This document shows positions 52,850 to 62,140 of a DNA stretch of 64,000 nt, in pieces. The notes beneath the pieces were generated by a model. The model was not told the origin of the DNA. It worked only from the letters and a program-made list of their open reading frames with translations, and searched no databases. How positions within the stretch are numbered: position 1 is the first letter of the stretch; each line of letters begins with the position of its first letter. Position numbers and translations under genes: made by a program. This DNA comes from Kutzneria buriramensis (GTDB lineage: Bacteria > Actinomycetota > Actinomycetes > Mycobacteriales > Pseudonocardiaceae): assembly GCF_003387475.1 (NCBI RefSeq), contig NZ_QUNO01000004.1, positions 558,001-622,000 on the forward strand, given 5' to 3'.

Positions 52850-53845
52850 TCAGTCCACCTCCTCGGTGCGCAGCATCAGCCGCAGGTTCTGGCCGGTGAG
52901 CACGACGAGCGCGAGGATCATGATCACGCTGACCGCCGCCGCCACGCCGAAGTGCTGGGTGGCGATGCCCTTGAGGTACTGCAGCGTCGGCAGCGTCTGG
53001 CTGCCGCCGTCCGGGCCGCCCTGGCGGATGGCCCACACCTGGGTGAACACCTTGAAGTCCCACAGCAGGGACAGGAACGTCACCACGTTGACCAGCGGCC
53101 GCAGCGCGGTCCAGGTCACCGAGCGGAACGTCTGCCAGCTGGACGCGCCGTCCAGGCCGGCCGCCTCGTACAGGTCCGACGGCACCCCCAGGACGCCGGC
53201 GTACAGCGTGAAGGCCACGAACGGGATGCCCTGCCAGGTGATCAGGATGACGATCACCGCCATGGTGCTGAACCCGGTCTGGAACCACGAGTAGTGGTGG
53301 AAGCCCGAGAAGCCCAGCACGACCAGGGTCTTGTTCAGGATCCCGTAGTTCTGGTCGAACATCCACTGGAACACGGTGGTCGCGGCCAGGATCGGCATCG
53401 CCCAGGCCAGCACCAGCGCCAGCTGGATCACCACCCGCACCCAGCCGTACACGTGCTTCATCAGCAGCGCCACCAGCAGGCCGCCGCCGACGGTGCAGAC
53501 CACGCAGGCCGCGGTGAACAGCACGGTGCGCAGGGTGATCTGCCAGAACGAGGAGTCCGAGATGAGCGTGGTGTAGTTGTCCAGGCCGACCCAGACGATC
53601 TTGCCCTGAAACAGCTCGCCCAGGTCGAGCTTGCGGAAGCTGGTCAGGACCACGGACACGACCGGCCAGCCGAGCATCACCAGGATGGTCGCCGTCGCCG
53701 GCAGCAGGAGCAGGTAGGGCAGCGTGCGCTGGCTGAACAGCCGGCGCACGAACGCGCTGATCCCCGACTCACTGTCCGAGACAGTGGAACGCGGTGCCGG
53801 CGGGGTGGTCCCCGCCGGCACCGCGGCCTTCGTCGTCACCGACAC
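52850..53845 (-). CDS. dasB: Chitobiose/GlcNAc ABC permease DasB (MalF type)
   Basis: 331 aa. A polar N terminus of about 35 residues precedes six helices. The EAA loop reads DLYEAAGLDGASSWQTF followed by VTWTALRPLV. The start GTG 53843-53845 is 4 nt after the dasA stop. No ATPase is encoded; in Streptomyces the shared MsiK ATPase does this job. Confidence 0.88.
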   Translation of the reverse strand: MSVTTKAAVPAGTTPPAPRSTVSDSESGISAFVRRLFSQRTLPYLLLLPATATILVMLGWPVVSVVLTSFRKLDLGELFQGKIVWVGLDNYTTLISDSSFWQITLRTVLFTAACVVCTVGGGLLVALLMKHVYGWVRVVIQLALVLAWAMPILAATTVFQWMFDQNYGILNKTLVVLGFSGFHHYSWFQTGFSTMAVIVILITWQGIPFVAFTLYAGVLGVPSDLYEAAGLDGASSWQTFRSVTWTALRPLVNVVTFLSLLWDFKVFTQVWAIRQGGPDGGSQTLPTLQYLKGIATQHFGVAAAVSVIMILALVVLTGQNLRLMLRTEEVD

Positions 53846-53849
53846 CAGG

Positions 53850-55121
53850 TCAGCTCGCGCTCAACGTCTTGTTGATCGCGGCGTCGGCGTCGGCAACGGC
53901 CTGGTCCAGGCTCTTCTGACCGGTCAGGTACGCGGTCAGCGCGGCCTTGATCGGGTTGTCGGCCTCGACCGCGGCCCACTTCGGCGTGGTCGGGGTGCCC
54001 TTGCCGTTCTTGGCGCCCGCGGCCATCGCCTTGCCGGTCTCGGTGCTGTTCAGGGCGCTGGTGTCGGTCGAGGTGCCCGGCACCACGCCGGCCGCGGCCA
54101 GCTGAGACTGGTACTTGGCGCTGGTCTCGATCTTCAGCCAGGCCTTGGCCAGGTCGGCGTTCTTGCTGTTGGCCGGGATGGCCAGGTCGGAGCCGCCGAG
54201 GAAGACCGGCGCGGTCTGGCCCGCCGTCTTGGACGGGATCGGGAACGCGGCGAACTTGCCCTTCAGCGCCGGGTTGGCCTTCTCCACCGCGGCCAGCTCG
54301 TAGCCGAAGCCGATGAAGCTGGCGGTGTTGCCCTTGGCGACCACGTCGGACTGCTGCGGCGTGGCCTCGTCGGCGTCCTTGGGCGCGGACGTGCCGGAGG
54401 TGTCCACGAGCTTCTTGTAGAAGTCGAACGCGGCCTTGCCGGCCGGGCTGTTGATCGCCGACTTCCAGGTGCCGCCGCTGTTGGTGGCCAGGTCACCGCC
54501 CTGGTCCCAGAGGAAGGACAGCCACTCGTACCAGTTCTGTCCCGGCTGGTACAGCGGGTCGATGTTCGGCAGCGCCTTGAGCTTGGTCAGGTCGGCCAGC
54601 CACTCGTCGTCCGAGGTGGGCGGCGCGCTGATGCCGGCCTGCTGGAACAGGTCCGTGCGGTAGATGACCACGCGGTTGGCCGCGTAGAACGGGATGCCGT
54701 ACTGCTTGCCCTGCCACGCGCCCTCGTCCTTGAGCGCCGAGAGCCACTGGCTGCCGTTCAGGTCGTTCACCGAGTCGGTGACGTCCGCGAGGGTGCCCTG
54801 CGAGGAGTACTGCGCAACCTGGGTGTTGCCCAGCTCGATCACGTCCGGACCGCCGCTGGTGCCGGTCAGCGCGGTGGTCAGCTTCTGACCGATGCCGTTC
54901 CACTGCTGAACCTCGTACTTGACCTTGACGCCCGGGTTCGCGGCCTCGAAGTCCTTGTCGATCGCCGCGACGGTGGCGTCCGGCGCGGAGCCCGTCATCA
55001 GCCAGACCGTGAGGGTCTTGTTGTCGCCACTGCCACTGCTGGAACCACCGCCGCAACCGGCCGCGACCATCGACACCGCCGCGGCGCCCACCGCCGCCAC
55101 GATCCACTTTCTACGCAGCAC
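53850..55121 (-). CDS. dasA: Chitobiose/GlcNAc-binding lipoprotein DasA
   Basis: 423 aa. The signal peptide ends in SMVAAGCGGG, a lipobox. The mature protein is a MalE-like binding protein (LTVWLMTGSAPDATVAAIDKD, DVIELGNTQVAQYSSQG, WNGIGQKL). The start chosen is GTG 55121 (VLRRKWIV); the open frame continues to 55232 but that stretch holds the dre sites and no signal peptide. It heads dasA-dasB-dasC-SIS and diverges from dasR. Confidence 0.9.
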   Translation of the reverse strand: MLRRKWIVAAVGAAAVSMVAAGCGGGSSSGSGDNKTLTVWLMTGSAPDATVAAIDKDFEAANPGVKVKYEVQQWNGIGQKLTTALTGTSGGPDVIELGNTQVAQYSSQGTLADVTDSVNDLNGSQWLSALKDEGAWQGKQYGIPFYAANRVVIYRTDLFQQAGISAPPTSDDEWLADLTKLKALPNIDPLYQPGQNWYEWLSFLWDQGGDLATNSGGTWKSAINSPAGKAAFDFYKKLVDTSGTSAPKDADEATPQQSDVVAKGNTASFIGFGYELAAVEKANPALKGKFAAFPIPSKTAGQTAPVFLGGSDLAIPANSKNADLAKAWLKIETSAKYQSQLAAAGVVPGTSTDTSALNSTETGKAMAAGAKNGKGTPTTPKWAAVEADNPIKAALTAYLTGQKSLDQAVADADAAINKTLSAS

Positions 55122-55166
55122 TGCTTCCGCCCTTCCACCCCGGCTCACCTGCCGGACGAGCTTGTC

Positions 55167-55193
55167 TGGTGCAGACCAATTTGGTGTAGACCA
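55167..55193. promoter_or_regulatory. Two tandem DasR operators between dasA and dasR
   Basis: TGGTGCAGACCA (55167-55178) and TGGTGTAGACCA (55182-55193) each match the dre core TGGTCTAGACCA with one or two changes and are 15 bp apart centre to centre. They lie 46 bp upstream of the dasA start, where a repressor would cover its promoter. Confidence 0.7.
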
Positions 55194-55349
55194 ATGAGGA
55201 AAAAGGGTGTGCCGTGCCACACTCGATGTCAAGGTCGTTGCAAGACCGTTGCAAAGTCATCGGACGAATGACCGGGGGTGTGATCGCGCAGCCAGCGGTT
55301 GACAAGGCATCCTGTTCGCTGGGGAGTGGGCGAAGTCAAGGAGGAGGCC

Positions 55350-56114
55350 ATGCTCGAAACCTCGCCGGCCGGGGGTAACGACGCCGGCTTGCGGTCGCGT
55401 GCGCAGCGAGAGCCCAAGTACTGGGGGCTCAAGCGGCACCTGCTCGACCTGCTGCGGTCCATGCCGCCGGGGTCGCCGATACCGACCGAGCGCTCGCTCG
55501 CGGCCGATTTCGACGTGTCCCGGACGACCGTTCGGCAAGCGCTTGCCGAGCTGACGGTGGAGGGTCGGCTGCTGCGGGTGCAGGGCAAGGGCACCTTCGC
55601 CGCCGAACCCAAGGTGGCGCAGCGGTTGCAGCTGTCCTCGTACACAGAGGACATGCGGGCCCAGGGCCGCCAGCCCTCGTCCCGGCTGCTGGAGGCCTCC
55701 GAGGAGGCGGCCGACGCGGAGCTGGCCCGCTACCTGGGCGTGCGGGCCGGAGCCAAGGTGCTGCGGCTGCACCGCCTGCGGCTGGCCGACGGCGAGCCGA
55801 TGGCGCTGGAGACCACGCACCTGGCGCTGGGGCGGTTCCGCGGCCTGCGCCGCTATGTCAGCTCCGGCGGCTCGCTGTACCAGGTGCTGCGTGAGCGGTT
55901 CGGGGTCGAGATGGGGCACGCCGAGGAGACCATCGAGACCGCGCTGGCCACGCCCGAGGAGGCGGAGCTGCTCGGTGCCGACATCGGCCTGCCCATGCTG
56001 CTGCTGTCCCGGCACTCGTTCGACACCGAGGGCAACCCGGTGGAGTGGGTGCGCTCGGTCTACCGCGGCGACCGCTACAAGTTCGTGGCCACACTGAACC
56101 GTCCGCACGACTGA
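55350..56114 (+). CDS. dasR: GntR/HutC-family regulator DasR
   Basis: 254 aa, the same length as Streptomyces DasR. The winged helix (about 20-90, [29 protein letters not shown]) is followed by a UTRA domain with [29 protein letters not shown] and a C-terminal [15 protein letters not shown], all close to DasR. The known protein represses GlcNAc and chitin genes and is released by glucosamine-6-phosphate. The start is ATG 55350 with GGAGGAGG. Confidence 0.93.
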   Translation: MLETSPAGGNDAGLRSRAQREPKYWGLKRHLLDLLRSMPPGSPIPTERSLAADFDVSRTTVRQALAELTVEGRLLRVQGKGTFAAEPKVAQRLQLSSYTEDMRAQGRQPSSRLLEASEEAADAELARYLGVRAGAKVLRLHRLRLADGEPMALETTHLALGRFRGLRRYVSSGGSLYQVLRERFGVEMGHAEETIETALATPEEAELLGADIGLPMLLLSRHSFDTEGNPVEWVRSVYRGDRYKFVATLNRPHD

Positions 56115-56121
56115 CCCGGCC

Positions 56122-57840
56122 TCAGTGGTTGCCGGGCGGCACCGGCGCTCCCGAGCCGCCCACCAGGAAGTCCAGGTCGGCGCCGCGGTCGGCCTGGCCG
56201 ACGTGGTCGACGTAGAGCCGCACCCACCCCCGATCGGCCGCGCGGGGCGGCGGGGTCCACGCCGCCTTGCGGGCCGCGAGCTCGACGTCGTCGACGGCCA
56301 GGTGCAGCCGCCGGCGGTCGACGTCCAGCTCGATCACGTCGCCGTCGCGGACCAGCGCCAACGGGCCGCCCACCGCGGACTCCGGCGCCACGTGCAGCAC
56401 CACGGTGCCGTAGGCGGTGCCGCTCATCCGGCCGTCGGAGATCCGGACGGCGTCGTCCACACCGGACTCCAACAGCCGGCGCGGCAGGCCGAAGTTGCCC
56501 ACCTCGGGCATGCCGGGAAAGCCCCGCGGCCCGACGCCGGTCAGCACGAACACGCTGTCCCGGTCGCATTCGACAGTATCGATGCGACTGTGCAGGTCGT
56601 CCACGCCGTGGAAGACCACCGCGCGGCCGGCGTGGCGCAGCAGGGAGGGTGACGCCGCGGCAGGTTTGATGACCGCGCCGTCCGGGGCGAGATTGCCGCG
56701 CAGCACGGCCAATCCGGCGTCGGTCCGCAATGGATCGGTCGCGGTCCGTATCACCTCGCGGTCGAACACCTCGGCGTCGGCGACGTTCTCGGTCACCGTC
56801 CCGCCGGTCACGGTGATCGCGTCCGGGTGCGGCAGCAGGTCGCCCAGCTCGCGCAGCACGGCCGGCAGGCCGCCGGCGTAGCAGAAGTCCTCCATCAGGA
56901 ACCGGCCCGCCGGCATCAGGTCCACCAGCAGCGGCACGGACCGACCCAAGCGATCCAGGTCGTCCAGGTCGAAGGGCACGCCCAGGCGGCCGGCCAGCGC
57001 CAGCAGATGGACCGCGAAGTTGCTGGAGCCGCCGATCGCCGCGTTCACCACGACCGCGTTCTCGACGGCCTCCCTGGTCACGATCGACGACATGCGGACG
57101 TCCTCGCGCACCAGCTCCACGATCCTGATGCCGCTGACGTGGGCCATCGCCTTGCGGCGCGAGTCCACCGCGGGCAGCGCCGCCATGCCGGGCAGCGACA
57201 GCCCCATCGACTCCGCCCAGCAGCCCATCGTGGAGGCGGTGCCCATGGTGTTGCAGTGGCCGGCCGACCGGGACATGCACGCCTCGGCGGCGTTCATGTC
57301 GGCCTGGGACATCGCGCCGGTGCGACGGGCGTCCGCGAACCGCCAGACGTCGGTGCCGGAGCCGAGCTGCTTGCCGCGGAACCGCCCGTTGAGCATCGGC
57401 CCGCCGCCCACCACCATCGTCGGCAGGTCCACGCTGGCCGCGCCCATCAGCAGCGCCGGGGTGGTCTTGTCGCAGCCGGTCAGCAGCACGACGCCGTCCA
57501 GCGGGTTGGCCCGCAGCGTCTCCTCCACGTCCATCGAGACGAGGTTGCGGAACAGCATGGTCGTCGGGCGCATCAGGATCTCGCCGAGCGAGGTGACCGG
57601 GAACTCCATCGGCAGCCCGCCGGCCTCGTACACGCCCCGCTTGACGTGCTCGGCGATCTCCCGCAGGTGCGCGTTGCACGGCGTGAGGTCGCTGGCGGTC
57701 TGGCAGATGCCGATCACCGGCCGGCCGTCGAAGGCGTGGTCGGGATGGCCCTGGTTGCGCAGCCAGGACCGGTGGGTGAAGCCCAGCACGCCCTGGTCGC
57801 GGAACCAGCCGTGGCTGCGCAGTGCTCGCGTTTCGGCCAT
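56122..57840 (-). CDS. IlvD/Edd-family sugar-acid dehydratase
   Basis: 572 aa. Fe-S cysteines are in ICQTASDLTPCNAHL, LTGCDKTTPALLMG and CMSRSAGHCNTMGTAST. The C-terminal RISDGRMSGTAYGTVVLHVAPE is also typical. The pattern is that of arabonate/xylonate-type dehydratases rather than the biosynthetic IlvD. The exact substrate is unknown; a sugar acid fits its place next to the fucose and GlcNAc genes. The start is ATG 57838-57840. It converges on dasR with a 7-bp gap. Confidence 0.88.
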   Translation of the reverse strand: MAETRALRSHGWFRDQGVLGFTHRSWLRNQGHPDHAFDGRPVIGICQTASDLTPCNAHLREIAEHVKRGVYEAGGLPMEFPVTSLGEILMRPTTMLFRNLVSMDVEETLRANPLDGVVLLTGCDKTTPALLMGAASVDLPTMVVGGGPMLNGRFRGKQLGSGTDVWRFADARRTGAMSQADMNAAEACMSRSAGHCNTMGTASTMGCWAESMGLSLPGMAALPAVDSRRKAMAHVSGIRIVELVREDVRMSSIVTREAVENAVVVNAAIGGSSNFAVHLLALAGRLGVPFDLDDLDRLGRSVPLLVDLMPAGRFLMEDFCYAGGLPAVLRELGDLLPHPDAITVTGGTVTENVADAEVFDREVIRTATDPLRTDAGLAVLRGNLAPDGAVIKPAAASPSLLRHAGRAVVFHGVDDLHSRIDTVECDRDSVFVLTGVGPRGFPGMPEVGNFGLPRRLLESGVDDAVRISDGRMSGTAYGTVVLHVAPESAVGGPLALVRDGDVIELDVDRRRLHLAVDDVELAARKAAWTPPPRAADRGWVRLYVDHVGQADRGADLDFLVGGSGAPVPPGNH

Positions 57841-57915
57841 GCGGCGGACGCTAGTCACACCCACGCGGCGCGGGGAAGGACGAAGCCCGCGAGTGCGCGA
57901 AAATTCCCCGAACCG

Positions 57916-57938
57916 GCAACGAAGGCGGACTTCGTTGC
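57916..57938. promoter_or_regulatory. 9-bp inverted repeat before the exporter gene
   Basis: GCAACGAAG (57916-57924) and CTTCGTTGC (57930-57938) pair perfectly with a 5-nt spacer. It lies in the 141-bp gap between the divergent dehydratase and exporter genes and looks like a repressor operator. No dedicated regulator gene adjoins it. Confidence 0.5.
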
Positions 57939-57981
57939 ACTCGGCTTGCATCGGACGGGGTGGCAGTAGCACGGTGCTGGC

Positions 57982-59508
57982 ATGACCACCACGGGCTCCG
58001 CGTCGGCCGGAGTGAGCTGGGGCAGCGCGCAGGCCCGCGGCGTGCTCGCCGCCACCGTCGTCGGCTCCGGCATGGCGATGCTCGACGGCACCATCGTCAA
58101 CGTCGCGCTGCCCAAGATCGGCGGCGAGCTCGGCGCGTCGGTCACGGGGTTGCAGTGGGTGCTCGACGGCTACCTGCTCTCGTTGGCGTCGCTGATCCTC
58201 GTCGCCGGCTCGCTCGGCGACCGCTACGGCCGGCGCCGCGTGTTCGAGCTCGGAGTGGTCTGGTTCGGCCTGGCTTCGGTCCTGTGCGGCGCGGCGCCCA
58301 CCACCGGGGTCCTGGTGGCCGCGCGGGTGCTCCAGGGCGTTGGCGGGGCTCTCCTGACCCCGGGCTCGCTGGCGCTGCTCCAGTCGACCTTCCGGCACGA
58401 CGACCGGGCGCGGGCCATCGGCGCGTGGTCCGGCCTGGGCGGGGTGGCTGCCGCGGTCGGCCCGCTGGTCGGCGGCCTGCTCGTCCAGGCCTGGTCCTGG
58501 CGGCTGGCCTTCCTGGTCAACGTGCCGGTCGCGGCGCTGTGCATCTACCTGTGCCGCAAGTACGTGCCGGAGTCGCGTGACGCGTCCATGAAGGGCCACC
58601 CGGACGTCGTCGGCACGGTGCTGTGCGCGCTGGGGCTGGCCGGCGTCACCGGGGCCCTGGTCGAGGGGCCGGCGCGCGGCCTGGGCGACCCGTTCGTGCT
58701 GGTCGCGCTCGTCGTCGGGGTGCTGGGCCTGGCCGCGTTCTGCGTGCTCCAGATCCGCGAGCGCGACCCGCTGGTCCCGCCGGACCTGTTCGCCAACCGC
58801 ACGTTCACCGTGTCCAACCTGCTGACGTTCCTGATGTACGCGGCGCTCGGCGGCGTGATGATGCTGATGGTCATGCAGTTGCAGGTGTCGCTGCACTACC
58901 CGCCGGTGCTGGCCGGCCTGGCCGGGCTGCCGATCACGCTGATCATGCTCGTCGGCTCCGCCCGGTCCGGGAAGCTGGCCCAGCGCATCGGCCCGCGGCT
59001 CCAGCTGATCGTCGGGCCGATCCTGGTCGGCGCCGGCATGCTGATGCTGCGCTGGGCCGTGCCGGGCGCGTCCTACCTGTCCGGCGTGCTGCCCGGCGTG
59101 GTGGTGTTCGGCCTCGGCCTGGTGATCGCGGTCGCGCCGGTGACGGCGACGGTGCTGGCCGCCGCGCCGGACCGGCATGCGGGGGTGGCCTCCGGCGTGA
59201 ACAACGCCGTCGCGCGCACGGGATCGCTGCTCGCGGTGGCCGTGCTGCCGGCGGCGGCCGGCATCACCGGAGACAAGTACGCCGATCCGACCGCGCTGAC
59301 GGCCGGCTGGCAGATGGCCCTGCTCATTTGCGCAGTCGCCGCGGTGGCCGGCGGTGTGATCGCTTTCTGGGTGGACAACGGGGTTCTGGGCGAGGCGCCG
59401 ACGGAGGCGGTAGTCGAGGATTCCCCGCATCCGGGCGACTGCCTGCACTGCGGCGTGGAGGGGCCGCCCACGCACGTGGTGCCGCGTCAAGTGTCCACAG
59501 TGGACTGA
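57982..59508 (+). CDS. MFS exporter, DHA2 (EmrB/QacA) type
   Basis: 508 aa with about 14 membrane helices. It has the MFS motif GDRYGRRR after helix 2, motif C GPLVGGLLVQ-WSWRLAFLVN and the DHA2 opening MAMLDGTIVNVALP. Such proton-driven pumps export drugs or antibiotics. The substrate is unknown. The soluble tail (last 40 residues) ends with paired Cys/His. It starts at ATG 57982. Confidence 0.92.
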   Translation: MTTTGSASAGVSWGSAQARGVLAATVVGSGMAMLDGTIVNVALPKIGGELGASVTGLQWVLDGYLLSLASLILVAGSLGDRYGRRRVFELGVVWFGLASVLCGAAPTTGVLVAARVLQGVGGALLTPGSLALLQSTFRHDDRARAIGAWSGLGGVAAAVGPLVGGLLVQAWSWRLAFLVNVPVAALCIYLCRKYVPESRDASMKGHPDVVGTVLCALGLAGVTGALVEGPARGLGDPFVLVALVVGVLGLAAFCVLQIRERDPLVPPDLFANRTFTVSNLLTFLMYAALGGVMMLMVMQLQVSLHYPPVLAGLAGLPITLIMLVGSARSGKLAQRIGPRLQLIVGPILVGAGMLMLRWAVPGASYLSGVLPGVVVFGLGLVIAVAPVTATVLAAAPDRHAGVASGVNNAVARTGSLLAVAVLPAAAGITGDKYADPTALTAGWQMALLICAVAAVAGGVIAFWVDNGVLGEAPTEAVVEDSPHPGDCLHCGVEGPPTHVVPRQVSTVD

Positions 59509-59594
59509 AGGGGGTGTTCGTGCTCACCATCGCCCAACCCCGGGAGTGCTCGCCACGTCTTGTGCGTTGGTAGTGCAGTAGGGGATTGGGAGCG

Positions 59595-60263
59595 ATGAGC
59601 AAGGAGCAGGGTACGAAGGGCTTGGACATCAAGCCGACGCAGGTCGCGGCGGGCGCGCTGGCGTCCGTGACGGCGGCCGTGCTGGGGTCGAAGCTGGGGG
59701 TCGCGGGCACCGTGGCCGGCGCCGGCATGGCCAGCGTGGTCGGCACCGTGGGCACCGCCATGTACGAGCGGTCGATCCAGGCGGCCCGGTCCCGGGTCAC
59801 GGCCCGCATCAAGCAGGAGGAGCCGCCCGCCGGCGCGTCGCACGACGCCGAGACCGTGCGGCTGATGGTGGCGCCGCCCGGGGAGGAGACGACCGGCCGG
59901 CGTCGGTGGCCGCTGATGGTCGCCGGCGTGGTGGCCGCGTTCGTGCTGGGCATGGGCGTGCTGACGGTCGTCGAACTGCTGGACGGCCACGCCACCTCCG
60001 GCACCGGAAATCGCACCACCGTCGGCGCCTTGTTCGGCCAGCCGGGGCAGAGCACGCCGGCGCCGACGACGTCCAACGCGCCGCCGCCCACGTCGTCCTC
60101 TGCGACCACCTCCAGCAGCACTCCGACGACCACCTCCAACACCCCGCCGTCGTCGTCTTCGAGCACGTCCACCAGCACCACGACGTCGTCCTCGACGACC
60201 ACCACCACGTCTGCGCCGCAGGCGACGACCACCACGGGCGGGACGCCGCCGGGGGCGAACTAG
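59595..60263 (+). CDS. Membrane protein with Ser/Thr/Pro-rich outer tail
   Basis: 222 aa. Residues 15-50 are an Ala/Gly/Val-rich hydrophobic stretch (possibly a membrane hairpin), a second helix lies at about 105-127 (PLMVAGVVAAFVLGMGVLTV), and the last 75 residues are nearly all Ser, Thr and Pro, like a wall-spanning stalk. The start is ATG 59595 with GGGAG upstream. Function unknown. Confidence 0.65.
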   Translation: MSKEQGTKGLDIKPTQVAAGALASVTAAVLGSKLGVAGTVAGAGMASVVGTVGTAMYERSIQAARSRVTARIKQEEPPAGASHDAETVRLMVAPPGEETTGRRRWPLMVAGVVAAFVLGMGVLTVVELLDGHATSGTGNRTTVGALFGQPGQSTPAPTTSNAPPPTSSSATTSSSTPTTTSNTPPSSSSSTSTSTTTSSSTTTTTSAPQATTTTGGTPPGAN

Positions 60264-60741
60264 CCGGTGTCGGCCTCCTGCGCCAGGGGCCATGGCGGCT
60301 GCCGCCGGTCCGGGTAGTTCGACTGCCGCCGGATGGCCGATCGGTCACGGCGGTGACCGGACGGGCAGCCGATCGCGGCCGGCGGTATTGAACAGCAATT
60401 CTGCGTGGCGTTACTTAAACGTCAACTGTTAACCGCTACGCGTCGTACCCACGCGGGCGGCACGTGTGACACGCTTTGCGCCCGATCGGACTCTCGGCCG
60501 AAAGACATTCGGCGGCGTGCCCCAGGCGGATTTCAGGGGGAGGGAAGTTTGGCGGAAGAGGCGACCACGGTGACGCCCGATCTCGGCTCTGCGGGTCTCA
60601 GACCCGGGGGATCACGAGGTGGGGGGAGGGTGGGGCGACCCCTGCCGCCGCCCCACCGCCCGTCCCCCTGAAAGGCTCGGGAAGGGGTCCCTGCAACCGC
60701 CACTCCCGAGTCCCCGCATCCGAAGATGAGGGAGACGTCTG
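60264..60741. other. 478-bp gap before the protease gene
   Basis: No supported gene. A hairpin with 9-bp arms GGTGGGGCG (60629-60637) and CGCCCCACC (60649-60657) lies about 85 bp before the protease start. It may belong to the untranslated leader or be a terminator. The AT-richer stretch near 60405-60440 is the best place for a promoter. Confidence 0.4.
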
Positions 60742-61899
60742 ATGAACCGCACTCGTGCGGCTCGGATCACCGGCGCTGCCCTGCTGAGCTTTGGCCTCGC
60801 CGCTACTGTCAGCGTACCGGCCGCGGCGACTTCTGCGCCCGTCTCTGTCGATACGTCCACGAATGGTGTGGTCATATCACCCGATGTAGCGAGCGCGCTG
60901 CGACGGGATCTGGGTTTGTCACCCGCTCGGGCGAGGGATCTGTTCGCCCGACAGAATCGCGCCGATGTGCAGGTCGCGACGCTGCGCACAGCGCTCGGGC
61001 CGATCTTTGCCGGCTCCTGGTTCGACGCGGCGGCCGGCGAGGCCGTGGTGGCAGTGACCGACGTCACATTTGTCCCGTCCGTGCGCGCGGCGGGTGTTGA
61101 GGCAAGGGTTGTCCCCCGAACGGACGCCCAGTTGACCGCCGTCGCCGAGGGGCTGAACGCCCGCCCGGCTCCCGCCGGAGTGGCCGGTTGGTACGTCGAC
61201 CTGCCGAGCGACCAGGTTGTGGTTCAAGTTCTGGACCATTCGGGCCCGACCGAATCGTTCGTCGCGGCGGCCGGCCCGGCCGTCCGCGAGGAGACCGTCG
61301 CGGCCCGGCCGCGCCCGCTGTACGCCGTCCGTGGCGGCGATGCCTGGTACGGACCGGACTTCCGGTGCTCGGTCGGATTCGCCGCCACGGACGGAGGCGG
61401 CGGCAAACACTTCGTGACGGCCGGGCATTGCACGGCCGGCGGTGGTACTGCATTCGGGTACAACCGAGTTTCACTCGGCCGGAGCAGCGGCAGCCACTTC
61501 GGTTCCGGCGGCGATTTCGGCAAGGTCGACATCACCTCCGACCAGTGGACTCTCGCCGGCCTCGTGATCAACGGCGGCGGCACGGTCGCGGTCAGGGGCT
61601 CGGCCGAGGCGGCCGTCGGCGCGGCGGTCTGCCGCTCCGGCTCCACCTCCGGCTGGCACTGCGGTGTCATCCAGGCCAAGAACCAGACGGTGGTCTACTC
61701 CGAGGGCACGGTCACCGGTCTGACCAGGACGAACGTCTGCGCCGAGCCCGGTGACTCCGGCGGCGCCTGGATCAGCGGCAACCAGGCGCAGGGCGTCACC
61801 TCCGGCGGCTCGGGCGACTGCACACACGGCGGCACCACGTACTTCAGTCCGGTGAACCCGGCACTGAGCGCATACGGACTTCGGCTCGTCACGAGCTGA
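60742..61899 (+). CDS. Secreted serine protease, streptogrisin-like (S1 family)
   Basis: 385 aa pre-pro-enzyme. The signal peptide is about residues 1-30 (AAA end). A propeptide follows to about 190. The mature chymotrypsin-like domain has H229 (TAGHC), D258 (GGDFGKVDI) and S339 (EPGDSGGAW), plus paired cysteines C209/C230 and C297/C307. It ends without a binding domain. The propeptide should act as an intramolecular chaperone. The start is ATG 60742 with GGGAGACG. Confidence 0.93.
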   Translation: MNRTRAARITGAALLSFGLAATVSVPAAATSAPVSVDTSTNGVVISPDVASALRRDLGLSPARARDLFARQNRADVQVATLRTALGPIFAGSWFDAAAGEAVVAVTDVTFVPSVRAAGVEARVVPRTDAQLTAVAEGLNARPAPAGVAGWYVDLPSDQVVVQVLDHSGPTESFVAAAGPAVREETVAARPRPLYAVRGGDAWYGPDFRCSVGFAATDGGGGKHFVTAGHCTAGGGTAFGYNRVSLGRSSGSHFGSGGDFGKVDITSDQWTLAGLVINGGGTVAVRGSAEAAVGAAVCRSGSTSGWHCGVIQAKNQTVVYSEGTVTGLTRTNVCAEPGDSGGAWISGNQAQGVTSGGSGDCTHGGTTYFSPVNPALSAYGLRLVTS

Positions 61900-61906
61900 T
61901 CCCTAG

Positions 61907-61936
61907 GGGTGGGAGTCCTTCCCTGCACTCCCGCCC
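61907..61936 (+). terminator. Hairpin after the protease gene
   Basis: Arms GGGTGGGAGT (61907-61916) and ACTCCCGCCC (61927-61936) pair at 9 of 10 positions around a 10-nt loop, 7 bp after the stop. Confidence 0.6.
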
Positions 61937-61974
61937 ACCGCCCCGGCGGCCGGCACCCTGCGCCGGCCGTCGGG

Positions 61975-62134
61975 GCCTGTGTTCTTGGCGCTCGCTTCGC
62001 TCGCGCGCGCTCGGCCCCTGTGGGGCCGACGCCTCGCCCTTGCTGGATTTCGATCGGCCACGTCGGCTCGGGTGGTGGGTGCGTGGGTGGTGGCCGATCG
62101 AAATCCGGCAACCGGGCGAAGCGCCGGCGGGGCC
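61975..62134 (+). repeat. 160-bp dispersed element, copy B
   Basis: Second copy of the element at 30278-30436, in opposite orientation. The internal inverted pair CGATCGGCC (62051-62059) and GGCCGATCG (62092-62100) is kept with the same spacing. It fills most of the gap between the convergent protease and thiE genes. Confidence 0.75.
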
Positions 62135-62140
62135 GAGCGA

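Noticed and set aside
56122-59490. Minus-strand frame of 1122 codons extending the dehydratase across the exporter gene
   Set aside because: The dehydratase part starts at 57840. The extension is antisense to a clear MFS protein.
61695-62140. Small proteins in the gap between the protease and thiE
   Set aside because: The frames fall in the dispersed 160-bp element. Their likeness to frames at 30250-30507 comes from the repeated DNA, not from a protein family.
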